Shown in pieces: positions 1 through 8,626 of a stretch of 64,000 bases of DNA (position 1 is the first letter of the stretch; every line of letters begins with the position of its first letter). Source of the DNA: Bradyrhizobium sp. 139 (GTDB lineage: Bacteria > Pseudomonadota > Alphaproteobacteria > Rhizobiales > Xanthobacteraceae); contig NZ_JADPKS010000144.1 of NCBI RefSeq assembly GCF_023074175.1, forward strand, positions 1-64,000, written 5' to 3'. Both the position numbers and the translations under genes were made by a program. Under the pieces are notes generated by a model. That model ran no database searches. It saw only the letters and a program-made list of their open reading frames with translations, and was not told the DNA's origin.

Positions 1-210
1 TCCGCACGCGGTTTCGAGCTCACAGGGGCTACCCGCCCTGCCCGCACCCTCTCGTGCCGACGCTGCCGCGTCCACCGCAAGCCCGGCTCGCGAAAAATGG
101 CGACACATGATCGCCCCTCAAGGTCAAGCCGGGATGAGCGACACATACGCGATTTCCGAATTTCGGTAAAGTGAAATATTTTTGCGCGCGTGGATTGACA
201 GCCGTTAGAG

Positions 211-271
211 GTGTTTTGCCCGTCGGGCAGCGCAAGGCCCGTAGCCTGGATGGAGTGCAGCGCAATCCGGG
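211..271. repeat. dispersed intergenic palindromic repeat
   Basis: A short GCCCG-T-CGGGC hairpin (about 218-229) is followed by a segment starting CCCGTAGCCTGGATGG and ending GCAATCCGGG, an imperfect inverted repeat built on GGAT/ATCC. From memory this matches repeated intergenic elements common in Bradyrhizobium genomes. It sits just downstream of the oxidoreductase gene and may act as a transcript-end hairpin. The remaining bases 1-210 show no convincing gene. Confidence 0.55.
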
Positions 272-290
272 CGACGGTCTTGCGACGCAC

Positions 291-2612
291 CTACACCGGG
301 TCGAACGCCCGGATCGGCGGCAGATTGCCCGTGAACTTTTCCACCTCGACGGTCGTCAACTGCCCGGTGCAGCCTTGCGCGAAGGATGAGGTGCCGACGT
401 CGCGGGTGAGCACGTTGGGATTGCCGTGAACGCAGAGCGGCGCCTCGTCCTCGGGGTCCATCGGGTCGTACCAGGCGCCGGTCGGCAGTTGCACCACACC
501 GGGCGCAATGCCGTCGGTAACGTGGACCGCGGCAAGGCAGGCGCCGCGTTCGTTGAACAGGCGGATGATGTCGCCGTCCTTGATGCCGCGCGCATCCGCA
601 TCGCGCGGGTTCATGCGTGCGACTTCGCGGCCGCGATGTTTTGCCCCTTGCGAATGTCCGCCGAAATCGAGCTGGCTGTGCAAGCGCGTCACCGGCTGGT
701 TGGCGACGAGGAAGCACGGCGCGCCGGGCTTGGGCATGTCGGTCTTGTCGAGCCAGACCGGATGGCCCGGGCAATCGGCATCGCCATGGCCCGCGATCTT
801 CTGCGAAAAAATTTCAATGCGGCCGCTCGGCGTCGGCAGCGCATGCGCGACCGGATCCTCGCGGAAGCGGCGCAGCCGTCCGCCGTCGTCGGGCTGTTGC
901 GGCACGACCAGGCTGCCGCGTTGCCAGAATTTGTCGAAGCTCGGGGCCTCCAAGCCGCGCGCTTCGAGCGAAGCGCGGGTCGGCGCGTAGAGATGCTCCA
1001 ACCACTGCCGCGACGTGCGGCCTTCGGTGAAAGGCTCGCGCGCGCCGAGACGTTCGGCAAGATCGGCGAAAATCTCGTAGTCGTCGCGCGCAAGACCAAA
1101 CGGCTCGGCGATCCGGTGCATGGCGACCATCAGGGGGTCGTTGCTGGAATAGCCGATGTCCTCGCGCTCGAGCGTCATCGTCGCGGGCAGCACGATGTCG
1201 GCGTGCCGCGCGGTAGCGGTCCAGCCGAGATCGTGCACGCACAGCGTGTCGACTTTCGCAAAAGCCTTGCGCAAGCGGTTGATGTCCTGGTGGTGATGGA
1301 AGGGATTGCCGCCGGCCCAATAGACGAGGCGAATATCCGGATAGGTGCGCGTCTCGCCATTGTAGCGATAGGTGCGGCCGGGGTTGAGCAGCATGTCGGC
1401 GATGCGCGCCACCGGAATGAAATCTCTGATACTATTGCGGCCCTGCCCCAGCGTCGGCCCCGGCACGTCGTTGACGCGACGGCCGTAATAGCCGATCGCT
1501 CCCAGCGAATAAGCGTAACCGCCGCCGGGAAGGCCAATCTGGCCGAGCGCTGCCGCAAGGACCATGCCCATCCACACCGGCTGCTCGCCATGTTCGGCGC
1601 GCTGGAGCGAATGCGAGATTGTGATGAGCGCGCGCTTTCCGGCAAGGCGACGGGCGAGCGTGCGGACCGCCTCTGCCTCGACGCCGCAGATCGCGGCGGC
1701 CCATTCGGCATGCTTGGGCTGGCCGTCGCTCTCGCCGGTGAGATAGCGCAGGAAGACGGGCCATCCTTCCGTGTAGCGATCGAGGAAGGCCTGGTCGTGC
1801 AGGCTTTCGGCGACCAGCGTGTGGACGATGCCGAGCATCAGCGCAGTGTCGGTGCCAGGCGTGCAGGTCATCCATTCGGCGCCGGCCTCGACCGGAAGAT
1901 CGTCGCGCAGCGGGCTGACCAGGACGAACTCGCAGCCGCGCCGGCGCGCCGCTGCCATCGCGCCGCGCTCGACATGCTTGCTGATCGAGCCTCCGGCCAC
2001 CATGGAATTCTTCAGCGCCATGCCTCCGAACGCCAGCACGATGCCGGTGTCGGTCGCGATCTGCTCCCAGGTCACGTTGCGCTTGGTGATGTCCTCGTAG
2101 CCCGCGAGGATCTGGGGCAGCAGCACCGAGGACGCGCCCGACGAGTAACTGTTCACCGAGCGCACATAGCCGCCCATTGCGATGTTGAGAAAACGGTGCA
2201 CTTGGCTCTGCGCGTGATGGAAGCGGCCCGCGCTCGACCAGCCATAGGAGCCGCCGAACACGGCGCACGGCCCGCGCGTGCCGCGGATGCGGCAGAGCTC
2301 GTCGCCGAGGAGATCGAGCGCCTTCTCCCAGCTCACGGAGACGAACTCGTCGCGGCCGCGGCGATCGTCCGGGCCTGGCCCCCGCTCGAGCCAGCCGCGG
2401 CGGATCGCAGGTTGGGCGATGCGCGCCTGATGCCGCAGCGCGCCGGGGAAATTGTCGATGATGCCGTTCGGATCGGGGTCGCCCGCGTAGGCCCTGACCT
2501 CGAGTCCGGCTTCGCTTTGACGCGCGGAAAACACGCCCCAATGCGAGGTGTGGGGCTTGAAGCCGTCAGACAGGTCGAGGCCGGGGTCGGGAAAGCCAAT
2601 CGTATCGTCCAT
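291..2612 (-). CDS. molybdopterin-dependent S/N-oxide reductase (BisC/TorA-like)
   Basis: A 773-residue enzyme of the DMSO-reductase superfamily that would reduce an S- or N-oxide such as biotin sulfoxide, methionine sulfoxide or TMAO using a bis-MGD molybdenum cofactor. Visible marks are the N-terminal TSHWGVFSA and YAGDPDPNGI segments typical of the BisC/TorA branch, a SYSSGA segment that supplies the Ser molybdenum ligand, and a C-terminal dinucleotide-binding domain with FLVANQPVTRLHSQLD. There is no Tat signal and no N-terminal Fe-S cysteine cluster, so a cytoplasmic BisC-like role is favoured over periplasmic TorA. The ATG at 2612 is chosen because an AAGGAT ribosome site lies 7 bases upstream; the frame opens 15 codons earlier. 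Substrate is not determinable from sequence. Confidence 0.85.
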   Translation of the reverse strand: MDDTIGFPDPGLDLSDGFKPHTSHWGVFSARQSEAGLEVRAYAGDPDPNGIIDNFPGALRHQARIAQPAIRRGWLERGPGPDDRRGRDEFVSVSWEKALDLLGDELCRIRGTRGPCAVFGGSYGWSSAGRFHHAQSQVHRFLNIAMGGYVRSVNSYSSGASSVLLPQILAGYEDITKRNVTWEQIATDTGIVLAFGGMALKNSMVAGGSISKHVERGAMAAARRRGCEFVLVSPLRDDLPVEAGAEWMTCTPGTDTALMLGIVHTLVAESLHDQAFLDRYTEGWPVFLRYLTGESDGQPKHAEWAAAICGVEAEAVRTLARRLAGKRALITISHSLQRAEHGEQPVWMGMVLAAALGQIGLPGGGYAYSLGAIGYYGRRVNDVPGPTLGQGRNSIRDFIPVARIADMLLNPGRTYRYNGETRTYPDIRLVYWAGGNPFHHHQDINRLRKAFAKVDTLCVHDLGWTATARHADIVLPATMTLEREDIGYSSNDPLMVAMHRIAEPFGLARDDYEIFADLAERLGAREPFTEGRTSRQWLEHLYAPTRASLEARGLEAPSFDKFWQRGSLVVPQQPDDGGRLRRFREDPVAHALPTPSGRIEIFSQKIAGHGDADCPGHPVWLDKTDMPKPGAPCFLVANQPVTRLHSQLDFGGHSQGAKHRGREVARMNPRDADARGIKDGDIIRLFNERGACLAAVHVTDGIAPGVVQLPTGAWYDPMDPEDEAPLCVHGNPNVLTRDVGTSSFAQGCTGQLTTVEVEKFTGNLPPIRAFDPV

Positions 2613-2769
2613 CGTCTGATCCTTGTTCCGGTACGTGGTGGCAATATACCGATCCACGTCCCGATGTCATCGAGATCAGGGCTGACGCAAACGCTGGGCT
2701 CCCGTGCGCGGTGTGGTCAGGTGAATCCGCCGCCGCCGAAAGCGCGATATTGCTTGATGCTCCACATGA

Positions 2770-2976
2770 TCATGCTCCTCGTCTCGGGTAGACGGGCGCG
2801 CTCAGCCAGTCCGTCAGGTTCGAGGTCACCTCGTTCTGCTTGGCGCGTCGCAGCAGCATCTCGCGCTCCTTGCCGGGCGGCAGGCTGCGCGCGCGCTCGC
2901 GGGCCCTTTCGGCGAATGTCGCCAACCGCTCCTGGAGCGATTGGGTCTGTTTCCTGCGGTTGCGTTTGGCGGTCAT
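2770..2976 (-). CDS. small conserved rhizobial protein (LPPG motif)
   Basis: A 68-residue basic, helical protein of unknown function. Its central segment ERARSLPPGKERE followed by LLRRAKQ and a C-terminal DWLSAP is closely mirrored in the protein at 3339-3539 (MSLPPGAARDE, LRKARQAE, EWLRSP). The conserved pattern in two neighbouring ORFs supports both as real genes. No strong ribosome site is visible. It has no membrane segment or signal peptide. Confidence 0.55.
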   Translation of the reverse strand: MTAKRNRRKQTQSLQERLATFAERARERARSLPPGKEREMLLRRAKQNEVTSNLTDWLSAPVYPRRGA

Positions 2977-3338
2977 CTACTTTCACAAAAAACTTCGCAT
3001 AGAGAGAAATTGGCCCCGGCGGGAGGTTGGGCGCCGGGGCCCAGGTTTCGTGCCGGCTGGGGCGGCCCAGCCCGGCAGTGTTTGTAGCTTCGGCCGCAAC
3101 AGCGGGTTCCGGCATTTCAATAGGTTAACGGTGTGTGATTTTGCCCGGCGAAGCAAGAAGCATAGAGGGGGCGGCGCCGGGATGCGCGCCAGCCCTCGCG
3201 CAGCCAGCGCGGTCTCGATTACGCGGGAACCGAAATGCTGATTCACTTGTTCATGAAAGACGTGAAGGAGGATCACGCCGACATACCCGTCGGCGCGTGC
3301 AGCATGTGCTGCACGTACCCCTTCGTCCTGGCCTGCCT
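2977..3338. other. intergenic stretch without convincing gene
   Basis: About 360 bases between the two LPPG-family small genes. A 50-codon plus-strand frame starting with ATG near 3237 is Cys-rich but has no ribosome site at a suitable distance and runs into the 3' end of the minus-strand gene. No promoter motif or terminator was identified. Confidence 0.3.
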
Positions 3339-3539
3339 TTACTCCGGCGGCTGCAGCCCCGGTGACCGCAGCCACTCGCTCATCTGAGAACCCGTTTCCG
3401 CCTGGCGCGCCTTGCGCAATATCTCGTCGCGTGCAGCGCCGGGCGGAAGCGACATGGCCCGTTCGCGAAGCCGCTCGGCTTCTGCGGCCAAGCGCGTTTC
3501 CAGCGCATCCGTATGCTTGACACGATGCCGCGTCAACAT
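3339..3539 (-). CDS. small conserved rhizobial protein (LPPG motif), paralogue
   Basis: A 66-residue protein, paralogous to the product of 2770-2976 through the shared SLPPG core, the following LRKARQ helix and a C-terminal EWLRSP. The ATG at 3539 is preceded by GGGAGAAG about 6 bases upstream, which fixes the start; the frame is open for 30 more codons. Function is unknown. The pair suggests local duplication. Confidence 0.55.
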   Translation of the reverse strand: MLTRHRVKHTDALETRLAAEAERLRERAMSLPPGAARDEILRKARQAETGSQMSEWLRSPGLQPPE

Positions 3540-3726
3540 GAGGACTTCTCCCTGTTCATGGGCGGAGCGCGCCGTTGCGTTCTTCACCGGTTGCGTTCTT
3601 CTCCGGTGGCTGCCACAGCCATCCGGCATGACGGACGTTTAACGTTCCGGACCGCGAACGGTTTCTCCATGCCTGCGAAAAGGCACCGGCTCGCGGAATG
3701 CCGGGCGCGGCGAGCCTTATGAGACT

Positions 3727-3909
3727 CTACTCTTCCTGGTTGTCACGAAGAGCCTTGATCTCCGAGCGCAACATCGCGCTTTCCATCACCACCCGGCGCG
3801 CCTCGCGCGTGGCATCATCAAGCTGATCCGCGATCACTCTGTGCTGCGCCCGGAGGGTGCGGCTCGCTTCGATCGCGCGTGCAGCGCGGGCAAGCAGGGC
3901 GTCGTTCAT
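3727..3909 (-). CDS. small helical protein, unknown function
   Basis: A 60-residue, strongly helical protein with a heptad-like pattern (AARAIEASRTLRAQH, then QLDDATREARR). It resembles the N-terminal half of the plus-strand small protein at 8178 in length and charge, suggesting a family of short coiled-coil proteins. There is no recognisable domain or clear ribosome site. The weak opposing frames support this strand as the coding one. Confidence 0.45.
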   Translation of the reverse strand: MNDALLARAARAIEASRTLRAQHRVIADQLDDATREARRVVMESAMLRSEIKALRDNQEE

Positions 3910-4077
3910 CCATCGACGATAGAAGCTTCGGGGCGGACGCGCCTTTACGCAAGTTACTCAAAACGAGCCATCCGCTCAAAATTATCCGTGAACGCTAACC
4001 TGGATCAAGTATCTCGAAACCCGTCGATAGGGTACGTTGCTCGGCCGAAAGACCCACGTTGCCGAGCCAAAGACCGG

Positions 4078-4824
4078 TCAACCCTGCCGATAGAGTTGCA
4101 GATAGCTCGGCGAGAACAGCGCCGCGTCCTTGAGCGCATCGAGATCGTTGATGGTCAGCGTGCGATCGCGCAGCACGATCAGGCCGGAGGCACGCAGCTC
4201 CTGAACCGTGCGGTTGAGATGAACCACCGACAGCCCGGTGGCGTCAGCGAGATCCATTTGCGTCACCGGCATCACGCAGGAATTGCCCTCAACCATGCCG
4301 ACGGGACGCAGCCGCTCGAAAATCTCGCAGAACAGATGGGCCACGCGTTCAAAAGCCACCCGACGGCCGAGATTGATAGCCCATTCGCGCTGGATGGCGT
4401 TGCTGACGAGGGTCTCGCACCAGAACGCTTCTGCCAGCGAGCGGTCGCTCGCCACCAAATCCTCAAACCGCGCGCGCTTGATTTCGGTGTAGACGACCGG
4501 TGTCATCGTCGCAATGGAGTGGTCCATCACCGACAGCAGGAACGCGTGCGCGTCGCAACTTTCACCGGGAAAGAGAAAATTGACGATCTGGCGCCGGCCG
4601 TCCTCGAGCGTCTTGTAGCGACAGAGCCAGCCCGACAGCACGAGGCGGACGCTGTCGATCGGATCGCCCTCCGAGATCAGATCCTCGCTCGATCCTGCGC
4701 GCTGGATCCCCTCGAGCATTGCGTATTCAAGCGAGGTGCGGGCTTCTGTCGACAAGGGTCTCAGCACGTTCAGCCGGCGAATGACCGGGTCCACCAGGGT
4801 ACGATCTAGCATCGACAAGGGCAT
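4078..4824 (-). CDS. Crp/Fnr-family transcription regulator
   Basis: A 248-residue regulator with an N-terminal cyclic-nucleotide-binding-like beta barrel (to about residue 140) and a C-terminal winged helix containing TQMDLADATGLSVVHLNRTVQELRA-type HTH features, seen as TQMDLADATGLS and HLNRTVQEL. No N-terminal Cys cluster is visible, so it is not a classic oxygen-sensing FNR. Its ATG overlaps the TGA of the upstream kinase gene (ATGA at 4821-4824), so the two are translationally coupled and probably share a signal pathway. The second Crp/Fnr protein of the window (15956) has the same architecture. Confidence 0.85.
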   Translation of the reverse strand: MPLSMLDRTLVDPVIRRLNVLRPLSTEARTSLEYAMLEGIQRAGSSEDLISEGDPIDSVRLVLSGWLCRYKTLEDGRRQIVNFLFPGESCDAHAFLLSVMDHSIATMTPVVYTEIKRARFEDLVASDRSLAEAFWCETLVSNAIQREWAINLGRRVAFERVAHLFCEIFERLRPVGMVEGNSCVMPVTQMDLADATGLSVVHLNRTVQELRASGLIVLRDRTLTINDLDALKDAALFSPSYLQLYRQG

Positions 4825-7800
4825 CAGCTGGCCATCGCCGGTGTATGAAACGCCCGCTTGCTGAGAGGAATGGTGATCTTGCATTGCAGTCCCGCAGGAT
4901 TGAATGCCATGGTGGTCTGCCCCTTGAACTCGAACGCGAGTGTACGCTCCAGAAGCTCGGTCCCAAATCCTTTGTGCGGCGGCGGCGCAACCGGCGGCCC
5001 GCCGCGCTCCCGCCACTCGAACACCAGCTCCGCCAGTTCGGTGCTCTGCTCAATGCGCCAGGAAATCTCGATACGACCCGTCGGCCGGCTCAGGGCGCCG
5101 TATTTCAGCGCGTTGGTCGCGAGTTCGTGAATGGCAAGCGCAAAGGTTTCCGCGGCCTTCGACTGAAAACGCACGGTGGGACCGGTGACACGTACCTGCT
5201 CGCCTTCTCTGGCATTATAGGCCAGCAGCTCCTCGACGGCGAGGTATTCGAGGTCTACGCCGCCTTCAGGATCGCGGGTCACCAGCGCCTGGCTACGGGC
5301 GAATGCGTTGAGCCGGCCATCGAGATGGGACGCAAACTCCTCGACCGTCGAGCTCGTATCGGCCGTGCGACGGGCGATCGAGCGCACCACGCCGAGCGTG
5401 TTGCGGACCCGATGCTGAAGCTCGGCCAGCAGCAGGCGCTGCCGCTCCTCGGCGCGGGTGATGGCGGTGACGTCGACGAAGGTGATGACGACCCCGGCGA
5501 TGAAATTGTCGATGCTGCGATAAGGCAGGATGCGCACGATGTAACGCGTGCCGCTGTCCGGTGCCCTCAGCTCGCGCTCGGCGCTGGCAAGCGTCCGCAA
5601 CACGCCGCGAATGTCGTCGTAGAGCTCCTCGATCGGGATACGCGCCTTGATATGCGCGATGGGGCGACCCGTGTCGGTTTCGACGAGATGCAGAACCTGC
5701 GTGATCGCCGGCGTGAAGTTCATCACGCGCAAATCGTTATCGAGGAACACGGTCGCGATCTGCGTGCTCTCCAGGAAATTCTCGAGATCGCTGGTGGCGC
5801 GCGTCAATTCCTGGACGCGGTGGGCCAGCTCGCCGTTGACGGTGGTCAGTTCCTCGTTGACCGACTGCAATTCCTCGCGCGAGGTTTCGAGCTCTTCGTT
5901 TGCGGACTGAAGCTCTTCATTGAGCGACTGGTATTCCTCGTTCGAGGACTTCAGCTCCTCGTTGGTGCTTTCGAGCTCTTCGATGGTCGCCTGAAGGCGC
6001 TCCCGCGTCGCCCGCAGCTCGCTTTCGATACGCTCGACATGCTCGGTCTGCACCAGCGCATTGGGATTGCTCTGATCGGCATCGATGGTGCGCACCGGGC
6101 CGTCCTTGAACAGGACGACGAAATTGCGGTGGCCGCCGACGCCCTCCCGGATCGGCTCCACCGTGATGTCGACGAGAGTGCGATGGCCATTGGCGCCGAG
6201 CTGCACCTGCTCGGCATGGGCGGGCTCATCGCTCTCCGCCGCGCGGCTGAGCACCGCGCGCAGTTCCAAGCGGAGATCGCGGTGAACGAGTTGGAGCAGG
6301 TCGAGCGTGGCAGCGCCTGCCGTCGGATCGATGTAGCGGCCGGTGCGCCCGGAAAAGTGCAGGACCTGAAAGTTGCCGTCGGTGATGACATAGGCGGGCG
6401 CGTAGCGCTCCGCGATCCGTTGCGCGCGGCGCTCCAGGCCGATGTCGGGGCGGAACGAGCGCAACGGCGGCACCTCGGCGCGTGCCCTCCCCGCGGCGGT
6501 CGTGATCGGAAATTCCGGCGGCAGCCGCGTTCCGGTCTCCAGCTTCTTGAAGATGCGGGCGCGGCGGTCGATCGGCGCGAACAGTTTTGGATGCCGCGTC
6601 ACGTTCTCGGAATTGCCGAGGAACAGGAAGCGATCCGGCAGAAGCGCGAAGTGGAATAGCGGGATCACCCGGTTCTGCAATTCGGCATTGAGGTAGATCA
6701 GCAGGTTGCGGCAGGAGACGAGATCGAGCTTGGAGAACGGTGCGTCCTTGATCACGTTGTGCTGCGAGAAGATGCACATCTCGCGCAGCTCCTTGACCAC
6801 GCAATAAGTATCGCCCTCGCGCACGAACCAGCGCGCCAGGCGCTCGCTGGTCATGTCCGCCTCGATCTTGGTGCGGTAGCGGCCGACCCGCGCGGCCGCC
6901 AGCGCCCGTCCGTCGATGTCGGTAGCGAAGATCTGAACCTGCGGCGCGGAGTCCATTCCGGCCATGTGCTCGCGCAGGAGGATACCGATCGAATAGGCCT
7001 CCTCTCCGGTGGCGCAGCCGAGCACCCAGACGCGAACCTGCTGGCCCGCGCCCTTGCCTTCGAAGATCTTCGGGACGATCTGGCTCTCCAGCACCTCGAA
7101 TTCGCGCTTGTCGCGGAAGAATTCGGTGACGCCGATCAAGAGATCGTTGAAGAGGTGCTGCGCCTCGTCCTTGTCGTTGCGCAGGAAATCGACATAGGCG
7201 GAAATCTCGGCGATCTGGACCACCTGCATCCGCCGCTGCACGCGGCGCAGGAAGGTGTTCTGCTTGTAGCCGTAGAAATCGTTGCCGGTCTTGCTGCGCA
7301 GGATGTCGGCGATGCGCGACAGCGAGGTCGCTGCAGCGGCCAGCACCTCGTCGAACCCCTGCTTCTCCTCCAGCCGCCGCAGATGACGGGCATAGACCTG
7401 GATGTGCTCGGCAATCTCTTCCGGAGAGAGCACGTAGTCGGCGATCGCCGCCGGCGTATTGGCGTCTTTCAGATGATCGGCCTCGTCACTCGCGCCCTTT
7501 TCGGCGATGGCGAGACCACCGTGATCCTTCAGCGTCGCGGTACCCAGCGTGCCGTCGCCGCCGATGCCGGACAGGATCACGCCGATCGATTGCTCGGCGC
7601 GTTCTTCCGCCAGCGACACCAGGAAGCTGTCGATCGTGGCCCGCTCGCCGGGCGCCTGCTCGGCCTCGCGGACCGCGAAGCGATCGCCCCGGATGGTCGT
7701 GATCATCGCCGGCGGGCACAGATAGATCGTGCCGCCCTCGACGGTCTGACCGTCGCCGATGTCGGAGACCTCGCCGCCGTTGGAATTTTGCACGATCTGG

Positions 7801-8009
7801 CGCAGCCGCGGCTCGTCGAAGCCCTCATGATGTTGAAGCGCCAGCACGACGGCCTGGTCGGCCCCAACGGTCAGCTTGGCAAAGAAACGCTCGATGCTAT
7901 CCAGAGGGGCCGGCGGGGCACCCACCCCGATGATCAGCGGGGACCTGATCTGGCGCTCTCTTTCGACCGGCTGGTCGCCAACTTCATGCATGGTCTCGGT
8001 AGCTCTCAT
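4824..8009 (-). CDS. CheB-CheR-PAS-HWE histidine kinase fusion
   Basis: A 1061-residue multidomain sensor. In order it has a CheB-like methylesterase domain (about 20-205), a CheR-like methyltransferase domain (about 215-490, with SAM-site VLGCATGEEAYS and SCRNLLIYL), a PAS-like region, a long coiled coil of EELxSxNEE repeats, a second PAS, and an HWE/HisKA_2 kinase with phospho-acceptor ELQHRVRNTL and ATP-site IHELATNALKYGALS. The CheB catalytic Ser position reads GAPPAP instead of GASAGG, while the His (LQHHEGF) and Asp (GIGGDGT) remain, so the esterase is probably inactive. HWE kinases often feed the PhyR/EcfG stress pathway in this class; that link is inference here. It is coupled to the following Crp/Fnr gene. 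The exact start (8009 or 7991) is uncertain. Confidence 0.9.
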   Translation of the reverse strand: MRATETMHEVGDQPVERERQIRSPLIIGVGAPPAPLDSIERFFAKLTVGADQAVVLALQHHEGFDEPRLRQIVQNSNGGEVSDIGDGQTVEGGTIYLCPPAMITTIRGDRFAVREAEQAPGERATIDSFLVSLAEERAEQSIGVILSGIGGDGTLGTATLKDHGGLAIAEKGASDEADHLKDANTPAAIADYVLSPEEIAEHIQVYARHLRRLEEKQGFDEVLAAAATSLSRIADILRSKTGNDFYGYKQNTFLRRVQRRMQVVQIAEISAYVDFLRNDKDEAQHLFNDLLIGVTEFFRDKREFEVLESQIVPKIFEGKGAGQQVRVWVLGCATGEEAYSIGILLREHMAGMDSAPQVQIFATDIDGRALAAARVGRYRTKIEADMTSERLARWFVREGDTYCVVKELREMCIFSQHNVIKDAPFSKLDLVSCRNLLIYLNAELQNRVIPLFHFALLPDRFLFLGNSENVTRHPKLFAPIDRRARIFKKLETGTRLPPEFPITTAAGRARAEVPPLRSFRPDIGLERRAQRIAERYAPAYVITDGNFQVLHFSGRTGRYIDPTAGAATLDLLQLVHRDLRLELRAVLSRAAESDEPAHAEQVQLGANGHRTLVDITVEPIREGVGGHRNFVVLFKDGPVRTIDADQSNPNALVQTEHVERIESELRATRERLQATIEELESTNEELKSSNEEYQSLNEELQSANEELETSREELQSVNEELTTVNGELAHRVQELTRATSDLENFLESTQIATVFLDNDLRVMNFTPAITQVLHLVETDTGRPIAHIKARIPIEELYDDIRGVLRTLASAERELRAPDSGTRYIVRILPYRSIDNFIAGVVITFVDVTAITRAEERQRLLLAELQHRVRNTLGVVRSIARRTADTSSTVEEFASHLDGRLNAFARSQALVTRDPEGGVDLEYLAVEELLAYNAREGEQVRVTGPTVRFQSKAAETFALAIHELATNALKYGALSRPTGRIEISWRIEQSTELAELVFEWRERGGPPVAPPPHKGFGTELLERTLAFEFKGQTTMAFNPAGLQCKITIPLSKRAFHTPAMAS

Positions 8010-8177
8010 TCAGTGACGGGAACCAGCGGGCACCCGCTCGCCGCAAGTAGCAGAATTGAGGTTGTCCCGACAGGTGAAAGGCGGAAAAGTCACGCCGCGT
8101 CCATACAGCCCATACTGTGAGCATCGTTGTCAATTCCCGACCGAAGGCCCATAGTCGCGTACGGCAGGAGCCTCGTG

Positions 8178-8489
8178 ATGCAGACGTCGGAAGAACTCGC
8201 GGCCCTGATCAGGCGGGCCGAGGATGCTACCGCGACCGCCCGCCGGCTGCTCCGCGAGAACGATCGTTTGCGCCGCAGCGTCGAGCGGCAACTCGACTTT
8301 ATGTTCGAGCTCGGCGTCGAGTTCAGGCGGCCTGCCAACGCCCCCCGGATCACTCCGGACCGACTTGCTGCCGAAGATAGGCAATGCGCTGCTCGATCAG
8401 GGCGCGATGGCGCAGCCATTCCGTCAGGGTCTGCTTCAGCACCTCGACCAACCGTTCCGCCTGATGCGCGTCGCGGCCGCCGGCATTGA
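8178..8489 (+). CDS. small coiled-coil protein, unknown function
   Basis: A 103-residue frame whose first 70 residues (EELAALIRRAEDATATARRLL and the following RENDRLRR helix) look like a genuine small helical protein. The ATG at 8178 has GGAG 8 bases upstream. The C-terminal 35 residues are low-complexity Arg/Pro/Ser and overlap 140 bases of the opposite-strand gene at 8350-8616, so the annotated end may be an artefact of a lost stop codon or a frameshift. Confidence 0.5.
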   Translation: MQTSEELAALIRRAEDATATARRLLRENDRLRRSVERQLDFMFELGVEFRRPANAPRITPDRLAAEDRQCAARSGRDGAAIPSGSASAPRPTVPPDARRGRRH

Positions 8490-8616
8490 GTTCACGGGCC
8501 CGATCCTCCTGGTCGCGGATGCGCTGCCAGCCCTCCTCGATATCCCGATCGGCCCTGATCAGATGGCGGCGCTCGGAATCGAGCTGCTCGGTCCATTCGG
8601 CAAGGGAAATGGCCAT
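8350..8616 (-). CDS. small helical protein downstream of cheB
   Basis: An 88-residue charged helical protein of unknown function (LAEWTEQLDSERRHLI, then EQRIAYLRQQ). It begins 10 bases after the stop codon of the CheB-type gene on the same strand and has GAGGG about 8 bases before the ATG at 8616, so it is probably co-transcribed. The frame extends 14 codons further upstream, overlapping cheB, but the internal ATG is better supported. Confidence 0.6.
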   Translation of the reverse strand: MAISLAEWTEQLDSERRHLIRADRDIEEGWQRIRDQEDRARELNAGGRDAHQAERLVEVLKQTLTEWLRHRALIEQRIAYLRQQVGPE

Positions 8617-8626
8617 GGCGAAGCCC

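Noticed and set aside
426..3002. 858-codon plus-strand frame
   Set aside because: It is the antisense of the molybdopterin enzyme; the translation has no domain and the opposite strand carries clear family motifs and a ribosome site.
4845..8120. Long plus-strand frames of 604 and 453 codons
   Set aside because: Antisense shadows of the CheB-CheR-HWE kinase gene, produced by GC-rich codon bias.
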